DNA from: Hofstenia miamia | Taxonomy: Eukaryota > Xenacoelomorpha > Acoela | Length of the DNA stretch: 64,000 nucleotides | Assembly (NCBI GenBank): GCA_004352715.1 | Contig: SCFE01000001.1 | Location: 4,650,125-4,714,124 of the forward strand | Direction of reading: 5' to 3' | In this document: positions 49,697 to 60,025 of the stretch, piece after piece | Position numbering within the stretch: the stretch's first letter is position 1 | Layout of the letters: every line of letters begins with the position of its first letter | Program-made: the position numbers and the translations under genes | Notes under the pieces: model-generated | Told to the model about the DNA's origin: nothing | Database searches by the model: none | Seen by the model: the letters and a program-made list of their open reading frames with translations, nothing else

Positions 49697-52600
49697 AAGC
49701 ATACATAACATACATTCGCACGTATTAATGCTGCGTATTAGACTGAAGTAGCATCCATCATATCTGAGTGACATTTAAAATAACATTCGGATGCTAGCCA
49801 CATGCACATTTCAATTAAAAGCTGTCAATTGAAATAAGAGCACCCAAGAATGCATGTCCGAATGCAAAACTATTCTGGAGAAATTTCTTATCGTGTTATC
49901 ATCAGTCAAAACTTCGAAATTATGATCAAGCAAGCAGTAATGCGTTTCAGAAAAATAATATTGCATCGCTATAAACAGCAGCCAATAGCTGTATAGGAAA
50001 TATTTATACAACGCTATTTTTATCTTTTTAGAAAATTTTTTTGAATATAAGTTTTTGGGTAGAAGAAAACGACCTACAACATGATTCATAAAATTAAGCA
50101 GCATTTTTGCAAAAAATATCTTTACTTCAAGGAAATGCTTTATCTGGTTTATTTCGAGCTAAAATATATTGAAATTATTTCATTACTAAACTGCAAGATC
50201 ATTTTGAAAACTAAGTATTTGTTCATTGCTTTGGAGATTGCATAGACAGGAAATATAGAGTCATTGTTGGCAAGCTGGGTGACTCCAGTAAAAAAGAAAG
50301 CATTTGACCATTACGCAAAGTAGATTTCCAGTGATTCTCCACAGTTGAAAGCATTCTAATAAGCTGCCTTTAATTTCGGATACTATTCTATTTAAAGCAC
50401 AATAAAGGTAGTTAAATCATATTATCAAGAGAACGTCTGATACATATTTAATCGAATTTAAGAGACGAATGAATAGCACGCCTTCGGCTAAGCGTTCATT
50501 TATATATCTCATTACAATAGCACTGGCAAATTAGCCAATGATTCAAAAAGTAAATAACGTTATCAACAAATTTCTGGATAAGTGATTTTATATATATATT
50601 TAACTGTCTCATGCTCAAATTTAGTTACTTAAATGACGCTCCTGACGGTGAAGGAAATTATCTTAAATATATTCTGTTAACACTAAACGGATTCTTTGGA
50701 GTGAAAGCAATGGATGCAAAAGTGTAATACTATCAAATGATATTTATCGGATTTCCATTTTCAAATTAAGAGTTTTTAAATAATTATGCTTTAATTTTTT
50801 TCATGATAATTAATTTTTAATTGAATTTAGAGCACCTATATATATATATATATATATATATATAGATANTTACATGTAAATCATATTTAGATAAAAATTT
50901 AGCAAATTTTTTGGCTGATATATTCACTGTCCTGTAGACTAAGACTTTTCTGTAGCAATCTATAGTCATATAGGTTGCTGTTCAGTAAATTTCAATGTTT
51001 GTAACTAAAAAATATTCTATCCATATACATACATGAGGAATTTAAAGTTTTATGTATTTCTAAAAAGATGCCTATGTAACATCACTCTAAAATTTGTAAG
51101 AACATTTGCTTATATTTTATTGGTGCTAAACTTCATGTGCTTTTTCCAAAACTGCATAAATTTTGTTTTATGAGACTTCATCAGTCAGATGAGAAACAAT
51201 TTTATGAAGAGATTTTTTGGCCTTATCTAATTTTAAGATAATTCCCCTTTCCGATGGGACGTATCCTGTCCCACGAGAACTGTCTATACTGGTATGAAAT
51301 ACAAATTTAGTCTAAGGATTTTAAATATCTCTAATTTTTGAGTGATGCAATGGATTTCAACATGCCTTTACACACACACATCTGCTATAGATTATGGCAT
51401 TTTATTTGCATATTGAATTTTTGAAATAGTCGACTTTTAACTTCAGTTATGATTTTTTGCTTTGATTCTCTGATTTGATATCTGTTTTTCGATATCTAGG
51501 AAACAATTGTATTGGATAGAAAAGAATGATGGCAATGACGTGTTGGAAACACTGATATCTAGAAAGAAATGTGTATGTTTTAGCGCAGCTAAAACATAGG
51601 AAAACTGTAACATAGAAAGCGATTTCTCGCGTTCAACGACAACAAAAGTGCACGTTTACTCCAAAGGCAATGACTGGCCGAGTTAAAGGTCCCTGATTTA
51701 AAAAATTCAAAATGCAAATAAAACGCCATAATCTATGGTAGGTGCGTATGAAGTCATGTTGAAATCCATTTCATCCTTCAAAAATTAGAAATATTTACAA
51801 TTCTGAGACACGTTGCACATTAAAATTGACATTTAAAGGAAGTCGGTTATGACATGGAGCCGATTATAATGCGAGTAAATTGCTTAGTTTTATCAAATGC
51901 AAGCATTTCCATTGACATTTAGTCACTTATAGAGATTATCATTATATCATTACATAGATAAATCAAGGAAACAAAGAAAAATAAAAACACTTCCACTGGA
52001 ACGAAAATTACATCATGCACTGCTCATCAACATAATTTCCAACATTGCATAAAGTGTGCTGTTAATAATCAATATATAAGTTCTTAATGATAAAACACAT
52101 ACATTGACAACTTTGATTGCATCTGTAGACTAAATATTGGCTTTAATCTTTGAAGTAATTTGAACATGACAGAAAATTCTATTTCCATGCTTTGAGGATA
52201 TTTGTTTTTAAATTGAGAAGGTAAATATTTAGTTTCAAAGAAGACCTTAGCTGCTTTGTTAAAAAATATGCTAAATTTACATTCAAATATTTAATTTCCA
52301 AGTGGAGAGAAGAAAGTTCAGTTTTATTTGTAATTTTGTAAAGAAAATTTTCCAAATTTATAAAATGCAAATAAGAAGAAGTGCACCATTTTTCCATGAG
52401 ATTCTCAGTTAACTCTGAGACTGACTGTGTGGTTTTTTATATTTTTATTTCGTTTTAATGAATACGTGAATAATTTAAACCTAAAAACAAAGAGGCTAAA
52501 CACTGATTTGAATTCGTAATTAAATAAACGTTTTGAAGCCAGAAGAATTGTTTATATTAAGTGTAGCCAATCACATGGCGTAAATTAATAAATGCATACT

Positions 52601-55600
52601 TTATTAAATGCAATATTTAAGGAGCTTGATACAGAAAATTAAATTAAATTTCAGAAAATATTTTGTGAAATAGTATATCACAGATTAAAGAAATGTACGC
52701 AATTTGATACTATTTTGGATAGGATGTCGATCCATGATTTAAAAATTTAGATATAGTCTTCAAAAGTTTAGACCTAGATAAGGGAATCATTGCTTCAATA
52801 AGAAAACATCAAAATTCGAACATTCGAATATATTTTAATAGAATAATAGACTCGATTAGCTAAAATTGCACAACGCAAATCTCAAGCAAATATTTTCATC
52901 GTATTTATCACTACAATAATACATCAAAATATTGTATCTTGATTTAATATTTTTGTGTTTAATTATACTTCTTGGAAAAATATTTATTTTAAATTAATCC
53001 ATATAGTTTAGAGAGGGTTTGATTTAGACTTTTCCCGAATGTTCAAATGTTGAATAATTATCAATATTTTATTGATGTAAACATTACTTTTTATATTTTG
53101 TTTGAAAAAAATTACAAGAAATTCAGAAAGAAATTGCAAACATTTCTTTTTAATAGACAGTGCCTACTTAATGACAATAATACACTAGATTAATTTGAAA
53201 ATTTTGCATAAAATGCACGCACACACAACACATACATTTTAATATTTAATATATTTATTATATTTGTAAATAGCTTTTTGTAGTTTTGTAGTTTATAGTT
53301 TTTTGTACCTCTTTCTTGTAGCAATAAATTGCTTTTGAATCTTGTGAAATCTCTTAGTTTTGCTTCAGAAACAGTTTTTTGAGAAATACTTAGAGATTTT
53401 AAATCTTAAGACAAAACACGTTATCTGTATAACTTTTTTGCCACTGCAAGTTATTTTAGTTCTACCACTAACCACCGCAATTGTGTGAATCACTGCCGCA
53501 GTCTACCGCACCGCGGCATGCCGCGGTATTACAGCAGCGCACTCATCTTTAACTCAAATCATTACGTACATAACAGAGGGTTCGGAATTATGTACATAAT
53601 TTATGTAATCATGTAAATTATTCTTGCCGTTCTACATATACGATATATAATAATATATTTGATAAAAATTTTTATTTGTCAAAATTTGTACTACACGAAA
53701 TAAAGTCTATTTAAACAAAATGGAAGACAAATTAATTTCATTCAAAACTAATTAATATTCTAAAAAATGTAAGTTTTAAAACAATATTTGTACTTGAAGC
53801 GTTAATAAAACCTCGTTCTTTTAACCAATGAAATCACTGGTTTCCTTTAAACACATTTTTTTTACTAAAAACGCGGGGATATATTATTGACGCCACCCAA
53901 TTGTAGTACAATCGTCATCTGATTGGCATGTTAATTTTCCCTGTTTGTTTATCCCAATTTATTAATACATATACAAATTCCATTTAAATATTGTCAGAAT
54001 CACTCATCAAAAAACCTTAACATAACGAAGCCGTCGCACACTGCCGTTAAGGTAAACTTAACTTAATTCTAGAAAAAACGTTAAGTTCGCATTTCGGTTA
54101 GCCTTAACTCAAGAAATTCCGTCGCACACTGCCGTTAAGGCTTAAGTTTATTTTACCTTAAGCCCATGCTACACGAACAACTTTTGTCATTTAATTACTT
54201 CACGACTAAAGTTGGCGGAAGGGTTGCTACACGAACAATTTTCATTGTCCAATTTTTGTGGGACCGAACTGACAACTTTTGTCACCAACTTTTATTGGTC
54301 CGAACGAACAATTTAGTCTAAATAATTACTCCCAATTTTATTTGTGGAAGGGAGGTGTTACACGAAAAAATTTTGTTGGCCAACAAAAATTGGCGACAAA
54401 AGATTTTCGTGTAGCATGGGCTTTAACGGCAGGGTGCGACAGCGGTAAAACGAAAGAAAACAAACAAAAATAAAGCACCGCGCTTTGATAAAGGTAGAAT
54501 GACTACCCCGATCTTAATTTTCCAATTTTTAATAAAACGTAATTATTTTATAAATGATCTGTCAATAGTAATAAAGAATAATGTTGACTGTTTGGAAAGG
54601 AAAAAGTTGTATGACTCTAAGTTTTATCTATTCTTGAAAAGATATTTACTGATTGAATATTTCGGAAACGTTGGGTTGGGTAATTTCTTTTGCTACTTTT
54701 ACAACCCAATTTTGGAAGACTAAGTTAAGATTTAATTTCAAATACATATGTTCTTTATATATGTTCCTTGGATGTAGAATTTGTTAGAAACATATTTCTA
54801 CTCATACGCTAATAACAAATTTTATGAAATGAGTTAATAATTCCCTATCATTAACAATCGTGGGACCATTATCGGAAGATTTACATCAAAATCAAAATTT
54901 TGCTATCGAAAGACACTTATTATCTTCAAAAACAACAAGAAAGAGGACCATTTCAGGAATATTTTTTGTTAACAATTATTTCAAAAATTAAGATTACTAA
55001 GTAATATATAATTGAATTTTGCCTTCACAAGCTAACTGAAATCCAAAATTTAAAATAAATTCAAATTATAATTCAATATTTGAGCAAGTGTTATAAAATT
55101 TGTCAATTTAATGGTCAATATGGCCCTCGTTTAACCCCTGGATATCACCATTTATCATAACAGTAATTACTATTAAATCCTAAGCTTAGCCTTAGCCCTA
55201 ACCCCAACCCTAACAATAAGCCAGACCCTAACTCAAATTATGGTGAAAGGATTTTCTTGCTTTAAATTTTCTCACCTTGACATTTCTTACCTTGAAATTT
55301 TCAGGCACTTTTAATTTTGACAGACGACTAACTTACATATGATTTTATGTAATCAAAAATAACTCTAGAGCTTCATTTTTCTACACATGTAATGCCTTTT
55401 AACAAAATTCAAATACTTGAAAAGGAAAGAATAAAATGATACTCTACAATAGAAATATCAAACGCCTTATAATGAAAGAGAAAATAGACGTTTTAAATGG
55501 CACCTTTATGTATTGATAACATTTCCCATTAAGTCTACACAATTAGACAATGATTAAAGCGCCTTAATTAAGATAAGAATAGTCCCTTAAAAGAATGCAT

Positions 55601-57824
55601 TAATTAAATCATGTGACCTTGTTATAATGACGCACTATCACTGTAGTTTACTCTTTATATCGTTAACCAAGATAAAATACGAGAGGTGAGACTAAAGACA
55701 GAGACTGAGAATTATTTTCTGATAGTGATCTCAGTTTTCCACGCTCTTGCCTTTATTCTATTTACTTGTAATGTAGCAATATTACGCTATAATTTATTGT
55801 ATAGACCAGACTTATCAACGAGCCGTAATTTCTAAGCTCGGCTCGGCTCGTTTAAATTTTGAGTAAGTTCCGCTCGCCTCGCCACAGAAAATCTTTCAAT
55901 GAGGCTCGCTTCAGCTCGGAATTTTTTTTAAAATAACTGTGTTCTCAGAATTTTTTCAATTGCTCTTCCTATTATATAATAAAAATTTCTAAAATACGAT
56001 TATAATAAGGAATATTGAATGAAAAAATATAAAAAATCTGCATAATCAAATTAACAAGCAGCACTATAAATTTGGTTTGCTTAAAAACAGCTCGTTTTGG
56101 GCTCGTTGTATATACAATACTCTGCCCAAACTCGGCTCGTTGACAAGTCTGGTAGAGACTTGACTTGTAATTAGAGGTCAACGGTTTTGAAATTTCAACT
56201 TCGGTTCGGTTCGGTTCGGATCGGGTTTGGGGCAAAAACCGCGGTTTCGGTTCGGTTTCGGTTTTGTTCTGTAATGAAAGCATTTAATTTCGAAGCTATA
56301 TTTTCTTATGGTTTTACAAGATTAATTTCAAGTTTTTCTTAGTTTTAATGAGAGAAAGAGCATTGATACCAGAAAGACTGCATCGCTTCTTGGTGATCGT
56401 GTTCGATCCAATTGAGCCCATGCGTTTTGATGACACATTTGTTGCATGAATTGCCAACCACTTTTTCGCCAGTAGCGAGAGCTTTGGCAGTATTAGACAG
56501 CTACTAATTACCAGTCATTAAAAACCGTTTGAAACCGCGCTAGTGAAAATTAGTCGGTTCGGTTTCGGTCTGTGTGAAAACCGCGGTTTCGGTTTCGGTT
56601 CGGTTTAACGTCGACCTCTACTTGTAATTAGCGTAGTAGAGTTCTGCAAGCCAGTTGGTCCGAGTCCCAATCTGGGACGTAATATTTCAGTGAGAAAGGC
56701 TCAGAAAGTAATTGATTAAAGTGGAATTACGAATTTTAAAATTTTTCTCCAAGTTTTGCAAATTTATAAGGTATGCAATGCGACCACACAAAATTAATTG
56801 TACTGACCAGCAGAATCACAGTCTTTAACACACTGTGTTGTATTGGTAGTATAATAATTACACATTATATTTACCCTGCAACCTGCAACGAATCCTTGAT
56901 CAAGGAGTTCATGAGATCGGTGCTTGTCAAAACGTACCTGCTATTGATTGTAAATTTTATCTATCTATCTATCTATCTTTCTATCTATCTATCTATATAT
57001 ACATATATATGCATCACTGTAACTTTGCAGTTCTTAATACAATATTAGTTAACTTAAAACATTTATCTTACATACAAATGTCTTGAAACAAAAATTTTCT
57101 AACATTGTATGCCAGACATTTAGTTAATAAAAACAACAAAATTAAAATATATTAATTGAGGATTAAATAAGAATTATTAGCAGGGGTTCTTATTCGACAC
57201 GAACAGAAGTACACTGAGAGAAGTACTATCCAAATACATTTCCTGATAAATTTTAAAACAGCGTAACATTGCAGTAAAAAGTCAGTAATCTTATGAGATT
57301 TGACTAACGTGTCAAAAAACATTTAGAAGCATAAATGTGAGGCGAGTAGAGCTTAGAATATTTAAAGTCGTACGAAATATTGTATGAATTAATGATTGCT
57401 TCACACAATAACCTAGAACAAACTCTTACAAATATTCCCGTATAATAAAGCCCAACGAACTCCAACATGGAAATCACTAACAAAAATGTATAATCTCGAA
57501 TTTCAGAGATGGTATGGGAATAAAGAATTCATCAAATATGGAAAACAAATGTAAGATATGCTTACAAATGAGTGAACCGACTGCAATTGCGTAGTAGAGA
57601 GAATCCCTGCATAACGGCCACTTTGTGAGTTCTACCACCTGACCGGCCAATAATCCGCAAATACCAATGATGCATAGAATGTTGAAAACGGCGGATCCCA
57701 CAATCGTTCCAATACCAACATCGCCTTTAGCTACGAACACTCCGATGATAGAAGCGAATAGTTCTGGAGCACTACTTCCCGCCGCCATAAAAGTCGCACC
57801 TGCAACATCTTCTGACATGGAAAA
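33911..57824 (-). CDS. SLC24: K+-dependent Na+/Ca2+ exchanger (NCKX, SLC24 family), 3' three exons; 5' part missing
   Basis: The plasma-membrane antiporter exchanges Na+ for Ca2+ plus K+. Three exons on the minus strand join in phase: 57824-57566, 37624-37335 and 34819-33911 (junction phases 1 and 0), giving 485 residues plus stop. Exon a holds the alpha-1 repeat (SEDVAGATFMAAGSSAPELF, catalytic Glu in GSSAPEL). Exon b finishes the N-terminal membrane bundle and starts the cytosolic loop. Exon c finishes the loop and holds the alpha-2 repeat (GITFLAAGTSVPDC, GSNVFDILFG, with the Asp linked to K+ dependence in NCKX2) and the last membrane helices, ending PPICTS. All key ion-binding residues expected here are present. 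Upstream exons (signal peptide, first helices) should lie right of 57824 but were not found before the 59 kb gap. The loop seems short for the family, so a loop exon could have been missed. The specific paralogue (SLC24A1-5) is not assigned. Confidence 0.95.
34820..37334. other. NCKX intron (about 2.5 kb)
   Basis: Contains a C-run (near 35331), a ccggtt-rich patch at 36035-36115 that looks like a hAT end, and the unassigned open stretch at 36780-36990. Confidence 0.6.
36781..36990 (+). other. Exon-like open stretch of unknown identity
   Basis: A plausible acceptor (gttcgatttaactttacag) is followed by about 70 open codons to a TAG. The product contains LMIKAARGKKFEKYKDISWI and YKAELSNQLRFLIEY and ends QNWE. 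Composition is protein-like (charged, W- and Y-containing), unlike AT-rich noise, but I do not recognise a family. It is antisense to NCKX inside its intron. It could be a last exon of a nested gene, a retrocopy fragment or transposon debris. Confidence 0.3.
37335..37624 (-). CDS. SLC24: NCKX exon b: membrane segment and start of cytosolic loop
   Basis: 290 nt, phase 1 in and phase 0 out. Encodes LFDGKVDWFEAGGMLVFYSG then ITILRFNKQL, matching the family YDEKVSWWES...MY..YI..MKFN block, then a polar loop (STETPEGELPNNNAPSTDVG). Acceptor tctttag, donor ACA/GTAAGT. Confidence 0.93.
40092..40755. mobile_element. MITE (about 660 bp) with long TTA(G/A)GGTG terminal inverted repeats
   Basis: Left end begins ttagggtgcgtctttaaaaa and the right end reversed begins ttaaggtgggtcgtcaaaaa. 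Similarity continues through ttttttcgaattt, a region around ttttgggtaa, and tgcgaaatttca, so the arms are over 100 bp at roughly 80% identity. (TA)n tracts flank both sides, suggesting TA targets. No transposase inside. Confidence 0.7.
45640..47420. mobile_element. Element (about 1.8 kb) with about 200-bp inverted repeats, no ORF
   Basis: Left arm from about 45645 (gctgtaacttggttaag, then tttacactccatatttcat near 45758) matches the reverse complement of about 47250-47400 (gctataacttggtaaaa, then cttacactccatatttcat). The right end finishes with the reverse of ttagggtg like the 40.1 kb element; the left outer end has diverged. No coding region between the arms. Confidence 0.65.
48446..49675. 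repeat. Segment repeated in inverted orientation at 60026-61513
   Basis: Reads almost base for base as the reverse complement of the 60 kb contig, from attttaaaggtgtcccttga at 48446 to the TA tract after the mariner MITE. The main difference is about 260 bp missing here inside the MITE. Confidence 0.95.
49257..49662 (-). mobile_element. Mariner-type MITE, short form (about 406 bp)
   Basis: Bounded by inverted ends of about 28 bp (aggtagtcccgaaagttctc on the left, reverse of aggtagtcctaaaagttctc on the right) within TA sequence. On the minus strand it keeps the transposase C-terminus (ELGKISANTWRSAFDNWFE, RCRMCINVNG) but lacks the helix-turn-helix and DDE regions still partly present in the copy at 60037. 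Confidence 0.85.
51319..51802. mobile_element. Foldback element with arms of about 130 bp
   Basis: Left arm 51319-51450 (ctaatttttgagtgatgcaa, tatagattatggcatttta, tttgcatattgaattttt) is matched by the reverse complement of 51676-51802 (ctaatttttgaaggatgaaa, catagattatggcgtttta, tttgcattttgaattttt). About 225 bp of unrelated sequence separates them. No ORF, no clear target duplication. Confidence 0.75.
53100..53350 (+). mobile_element. Truncated non-LTR retrotransposon 3' end (CR1/L2-like)
   Basis: Encodes YKKFRKKLQTFLFNRQCLLN then DNNTLD and a stop, the same C-terminus as at 58.9 kb (YKKFRKKFRIFLFHSQCIIN). A short CA-rich patch, AATAAA-bearing UTR (gtagcaataaattgctttt) and attgaatcttgtgaaatct-type end follow. 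Repeated at about 63274-63525 in the duplicated segment. Confidence 0.7.
53511..53526. repeat. 16-bp perfect palindrome CCGCGGCATGCCGCGG
   Basis: A GC-only self-complementary block in AT-rich DNA, within a patch of repeated accgc/gccgc motifs (53465-53545). It also occurs at 63685-63700 in the duplicated segment. Origin unknown; possibly the end of a MITE. Confidence 0.8.
54031..54445. mobile_element. Outer MITE with ccgtcgcacactgccgttaa ends, split by a nested MITE
   Basis: The motif ccgtcgcacactgccgttaagg occurs directly at 54031 and 54119, and in reversed, diverged form at 54424-54445 (taacggcagggtgcgacagc). The second direct copy and the reversed copy flank the element at 54161-54422, so that element inserted into this one. 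Confidence 0.65.
54161..54422. mobile_element. 262-bp Harbinger-like MITE with TTA target duplication
   Basis: Begins agcccatgctacacgaacaa and ends ttcgtgtagcatgggct, inverted ends of about 16-17 bp, flanked by TTA on each side (54158-54160, 54423-54425). A 3-bp TWA duplication fits PIF/Harbinger. Interior repeats of acaacttttgtc/caacaaaaattgg. No ORF. Confidence 0.75.
55182..55235. repeat. Short degenerate telomere-like CCCTAA tract
   Basis: Reads agccttagccctaaccccaa then ccctaac and, after a break, accctaact. A few TTAGGG-type units on the minus strand. Too short and degenerate to mark a chromosome end; an interstitial tract or chance. Confidence 0.45.
55807..56151. mobile_element. 345-bp hAT MITE with CTCG-rich subterminal repeats
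   Basis: Begins cagacttatcaacgagccg and ends cggctcgttgacaagtctg, inverted ends of about 19 bp. It is flanked by gtatagac (55799-55806) and gtagagac (56152-56159), an 8-bp duplication with one mismatch. Subterminal ctcggctcgg motifs are typical of hAT elements. Confidence 0.82.
56172..56620. mobile_element. 449-bp hAT MITE with GGTTCG-rich ends and perfect 8-bp duplication
   Basis: Begins tagaggtcaacggttttgaa and ends ttaacgtcgacctcta. cttgtaat flanks it exactly on both sides (56164-56171, 56621-56628). Subterminal tracts of ggttcggttcgg and aaaccgcggttt lie at both ends. The middle (about 56345-56510) is non-repetitive and might descend from a transposase gene, but no family match is clear. 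It starts only 12 bp after the duplication of the previous MITE. Confidence 0.9.
56956..56996. repeat. (CTAT)n microsatellite
   Basis: About ten tetranucleotide units with one ttct interruption, followed by TA-rich sequence. Confidence 0.95.
57566..57824 (-). CDS. SLC24: NCKX exon a: alpha-1 repeat
   Basis: 259 nt. Acceptor acatttag/TTTTCC, first codons FSMSEDVAG. Ends GSLI plus one base before GTAAGC (phase 1). Contains VGIGTIVGSAVFNILCIIG, the second half of the alpha-1 repeat. The internal Met is not the protein start; an upstream exon is required. Confidence 0.95.
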
Positions 57825-57868
57825 CTAAACATTTACAATCAACTCAAAGTACAAATAACGAAATTTTT

Positions 57869-58200
57869 GTAAGTTTACGAATTAATATAATCATTGCTTA
57901 ACTGTGGGTTTCTATTATGATGAAACTATGATATAAGTGTTATACGCTTAGGTAAGTTTACGAATTAATATAATCATTGCTTAACTGTGGGTTTCTATTA
58001 TGATGAAACTATGATATAAGTGTTATACGCTTAGGTAAGTTTACGAATTAATATAATCATTGCTTAACTGTGGGTTTCTATTATGATGAAACTATGATAT
58101 AAGTGTTATACGCTTAGGTAAGTTTACGAATTAATATAATCATTGCTTAACTGTGGGTTTCTATTATGATGAAACTATGATATAAGTGTTATACGCTTAG
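57869..58200. repeat. Perfect 4 x 83 bp tandem repeat
   Basis: Four copies starting at 57869, 57952, 58035 and 58118, each beginning gtaagtttacgaattaatat and ending ttatacgcttag. I saw no difference between copies. It sits 45 bp upstream (on the minus strand) of the NCKX alpha-1 exon, in intron sequence. Confidence 0.97.
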
Positions 58201-58481
58201 TTGGGAATGAAAAGCGACTTCAGAAGATATTTGGAGTTTATTAACAGTTAGTACTTAAATGAAAAGTACAAGGAAAAAACTTCTCTATTTTAAAGTGAAT
58301 ATTTCTCCAAAAGTATTATTTCTACTCTTCCCAATAATGATCGACTCTATGCACATGCTAAATTCAAAACTTGACAGGAAATCTTTTTGAAATTNATAAA
58401 TCAAGTACCAATAAAGCAAAGTGAATTTTTAATGATTAAATTTAAAAAAATGGCTTCTGGAGTTAGGTATTTTTACCATCT

Positions 58482-58958
58482 GTGAAACATCTCAAATATA
58501 TATCACAAACAATTAATAAATTCTTTTTGTTTATCTTGATTTCAATATTGCTCATTTCTCTTTACAAACATAAATTTAAAACTTTCAATTGGTCTCTTAA
58601 AATACTTAACTTTGCACAAAAACATGACAGTTCATCCATCTATCAAATTCAATACAAAATATTAGCTCCTTATTACAGAATTCAAATGCATATGGTATCA
58701 ATATTATTTACATGTAAATCTGGTACACCTTCTCTGTCATTTTTAAAACAATATATTAAGTTAAATGAACGTTCTCAAGAATTTTTATGCTTAGACAAAC
58801 ATTCAAATAGTTTTCACCACATAGCAACTAAAATTTGGAATAACTTAGACCATGAAATTAAAATGGAAATTAACTACAAAAAATTTAGAAAAAAATTTCG
58901 AATATTCCTCTTTCACAGCCAATGCATAATTAATGACAATAATACACTACACTCCTAG
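58482..58958 (+). mobile_element. Non-LTR retrotransposon ORF2 C-terminal fragment (CR1/L2/Rex-like)
   Basis: 158 open codons. The blocks SSIYQIQYKILAPYYRIQMH, FHHIATKIWNNLDHEIKMEI and YKKFRKKFRIFLF correspond to the tail of CR1/Jockey-type polyproteins (family pattern RI.YKI...TYK...., then LWN.LP..I......FK..LK..L). The reading frame begins without the reverse transcriptase and ends with TAG, followed by a CA-rich 3' region, then the gap. 5'-truncated as usual for LINEs. Confidence 0.75.
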
Positions 58959-59025
58959 ATAATGTACACACACACAAATCCCCAACAAACACACACCACA
59001 CAATTATATATATGTATATGTTACT

Positions 59026-60025
59026 NNNNNNNNNNNNNNNNNNNNNNNNNNNNNNNNNNNNNNNNNNNNNNNNNNNNNNNNNNNNNNNNNNNNNNNNNNN
59101 NNNNNNNNNNNNNNNNNNNNNNNNNNNNNNNNNNNNNNNNNNNNNNNNNNNNNNNNNNNNNNNNNNNNNNNNNNNNNNNNNNNNNNNNNNNNNNNNNNNN
59201 NNNNNNNNNNNNNNNNNNNNNNNNNNNNNNNNNNNNNNNNNNNNNNNNNNNNNNNNNNNNNNNNNNNNNNNNNNNNNNNNNNNNNNNNNNNNNNNNNNNN
59301 NNNNNNNNNNNNNNNNNNNNNNNNNNNNNNNNNNNNNNNNNNNNNNNNNNNNNNNNNNNNNNNNNNNNNNNNNNNNNNNNNNNNNNNNNNNNNNNNNNNN
59401 NNNNNNNNNNNNNNNNNNNNNNNNNNNNNNNNNNNNNNNNNNNNNNNNNNNNNNNNNNNNNNNNNNNNNNNNNNNNNNNNNNNNNNNNNNNNNNNNNNNN
59501 NNNNNNNNNNNNNNNNNNNNNNNNNNNNNNNNNNNNNNNNNNNNNNNNNNNNNNNNNNNNNNNNNNNNNNNNNNNNNNNNNNNNNNNNNNNNNNNNNNNN
59601 NNNNNNNNNNNNNNNNNNNNNNNNNNNNNNNNNNNNNNNNNNNNNNNNNNNNNNNNNNNNNNNNNNNNNNNNNNNNNNNNNNNNNNNNNNNNNNNNNNNN
59701 NNNNNNNNNNNNNNNNNNNNNNNNNNNNNNNNNNNNNNNNNNNNNNNNNNNNNNNNNNNNNNNNNNNNNNNNNNNNNNNNNNNNNNNNNNNNNNNNNNNN
59801 NNNNNNNNNNNNNNNNNNNNNNNNNNNNNNNNNNNNNNNNNNNNNNNNNNNNNNNNNNNNNNNNNNNNNNNNNNNNNNNNNNNNNNNNNNNNNNNNNNNN
59901 NNNNNNNNNNNNNNNNNNNNNNNNNNNNNNNNNNNNNNNNNNNNNNNNNNNNNNNNNNNNNNNNNNNNNNNNNNNNNNNNNNNNNNNNNNNNNNNNNNNN
60001 NNNNNNNNNNNNNNNNNNNNNNNNN
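59026..60025. other. Scaffolding gap (exactly 1000 N)
   Basis: Default-size gap before the short inverted contig 60026-61513. Confidence 0.95.

Larger units (their letters stand above)
52832..53826. repeat. Segment repeated in direct orientation at 62514-64000
   Basis: Nearly identical to the right end of the window. 53077-53826 and 63251-64000 are both 750 bp with no indel and very few substitutions seen. The other copy carries 493 extra bases between the two matching parts. Confidence 0.95.
37625..57565. other. Giant NCKX intron (about 19.9 kb)
   Basis: No further NCKX exon was found. The intron holds the TIR elements at 40.1, 45.6 and 51.3 kb, a mariner MITE at 49.3 kb, a non-LTR tail at 53.1 kb, nested MITEs at 54.0 kb and two hAT MITEs at 55.8 and 56.2 kb. 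The stretches 37.7-40.0, 40.8-45.6, 47.5-48.4, 49.7-51.3, 51.8-52.8, 54.5-55.8 and 56.6-57.5 kb are AT-rich with no gene seen. Confidence 0.8.

Noticed and set aside
55182-55235. Possible telomere sequence (CCCTAA-like)
   Set aside because: Only a few degenerate units in the middle of intronic sequence; kept as a low-confidence repeat, not as a chromosome end.
57869-58200. Regular repeat considered as a CRISPR array
   Set aside because: The whole 83-bp unit repeats with no variable spacers, and the DNA is animal nuclear.
58482-58958. 158-codon ORF as a host membrane protein
   Set aside because: The C-terminal pattern matches LINE ORF2 tails and recurs at 53.1 kb with the same ending, so it is retrotransposon.
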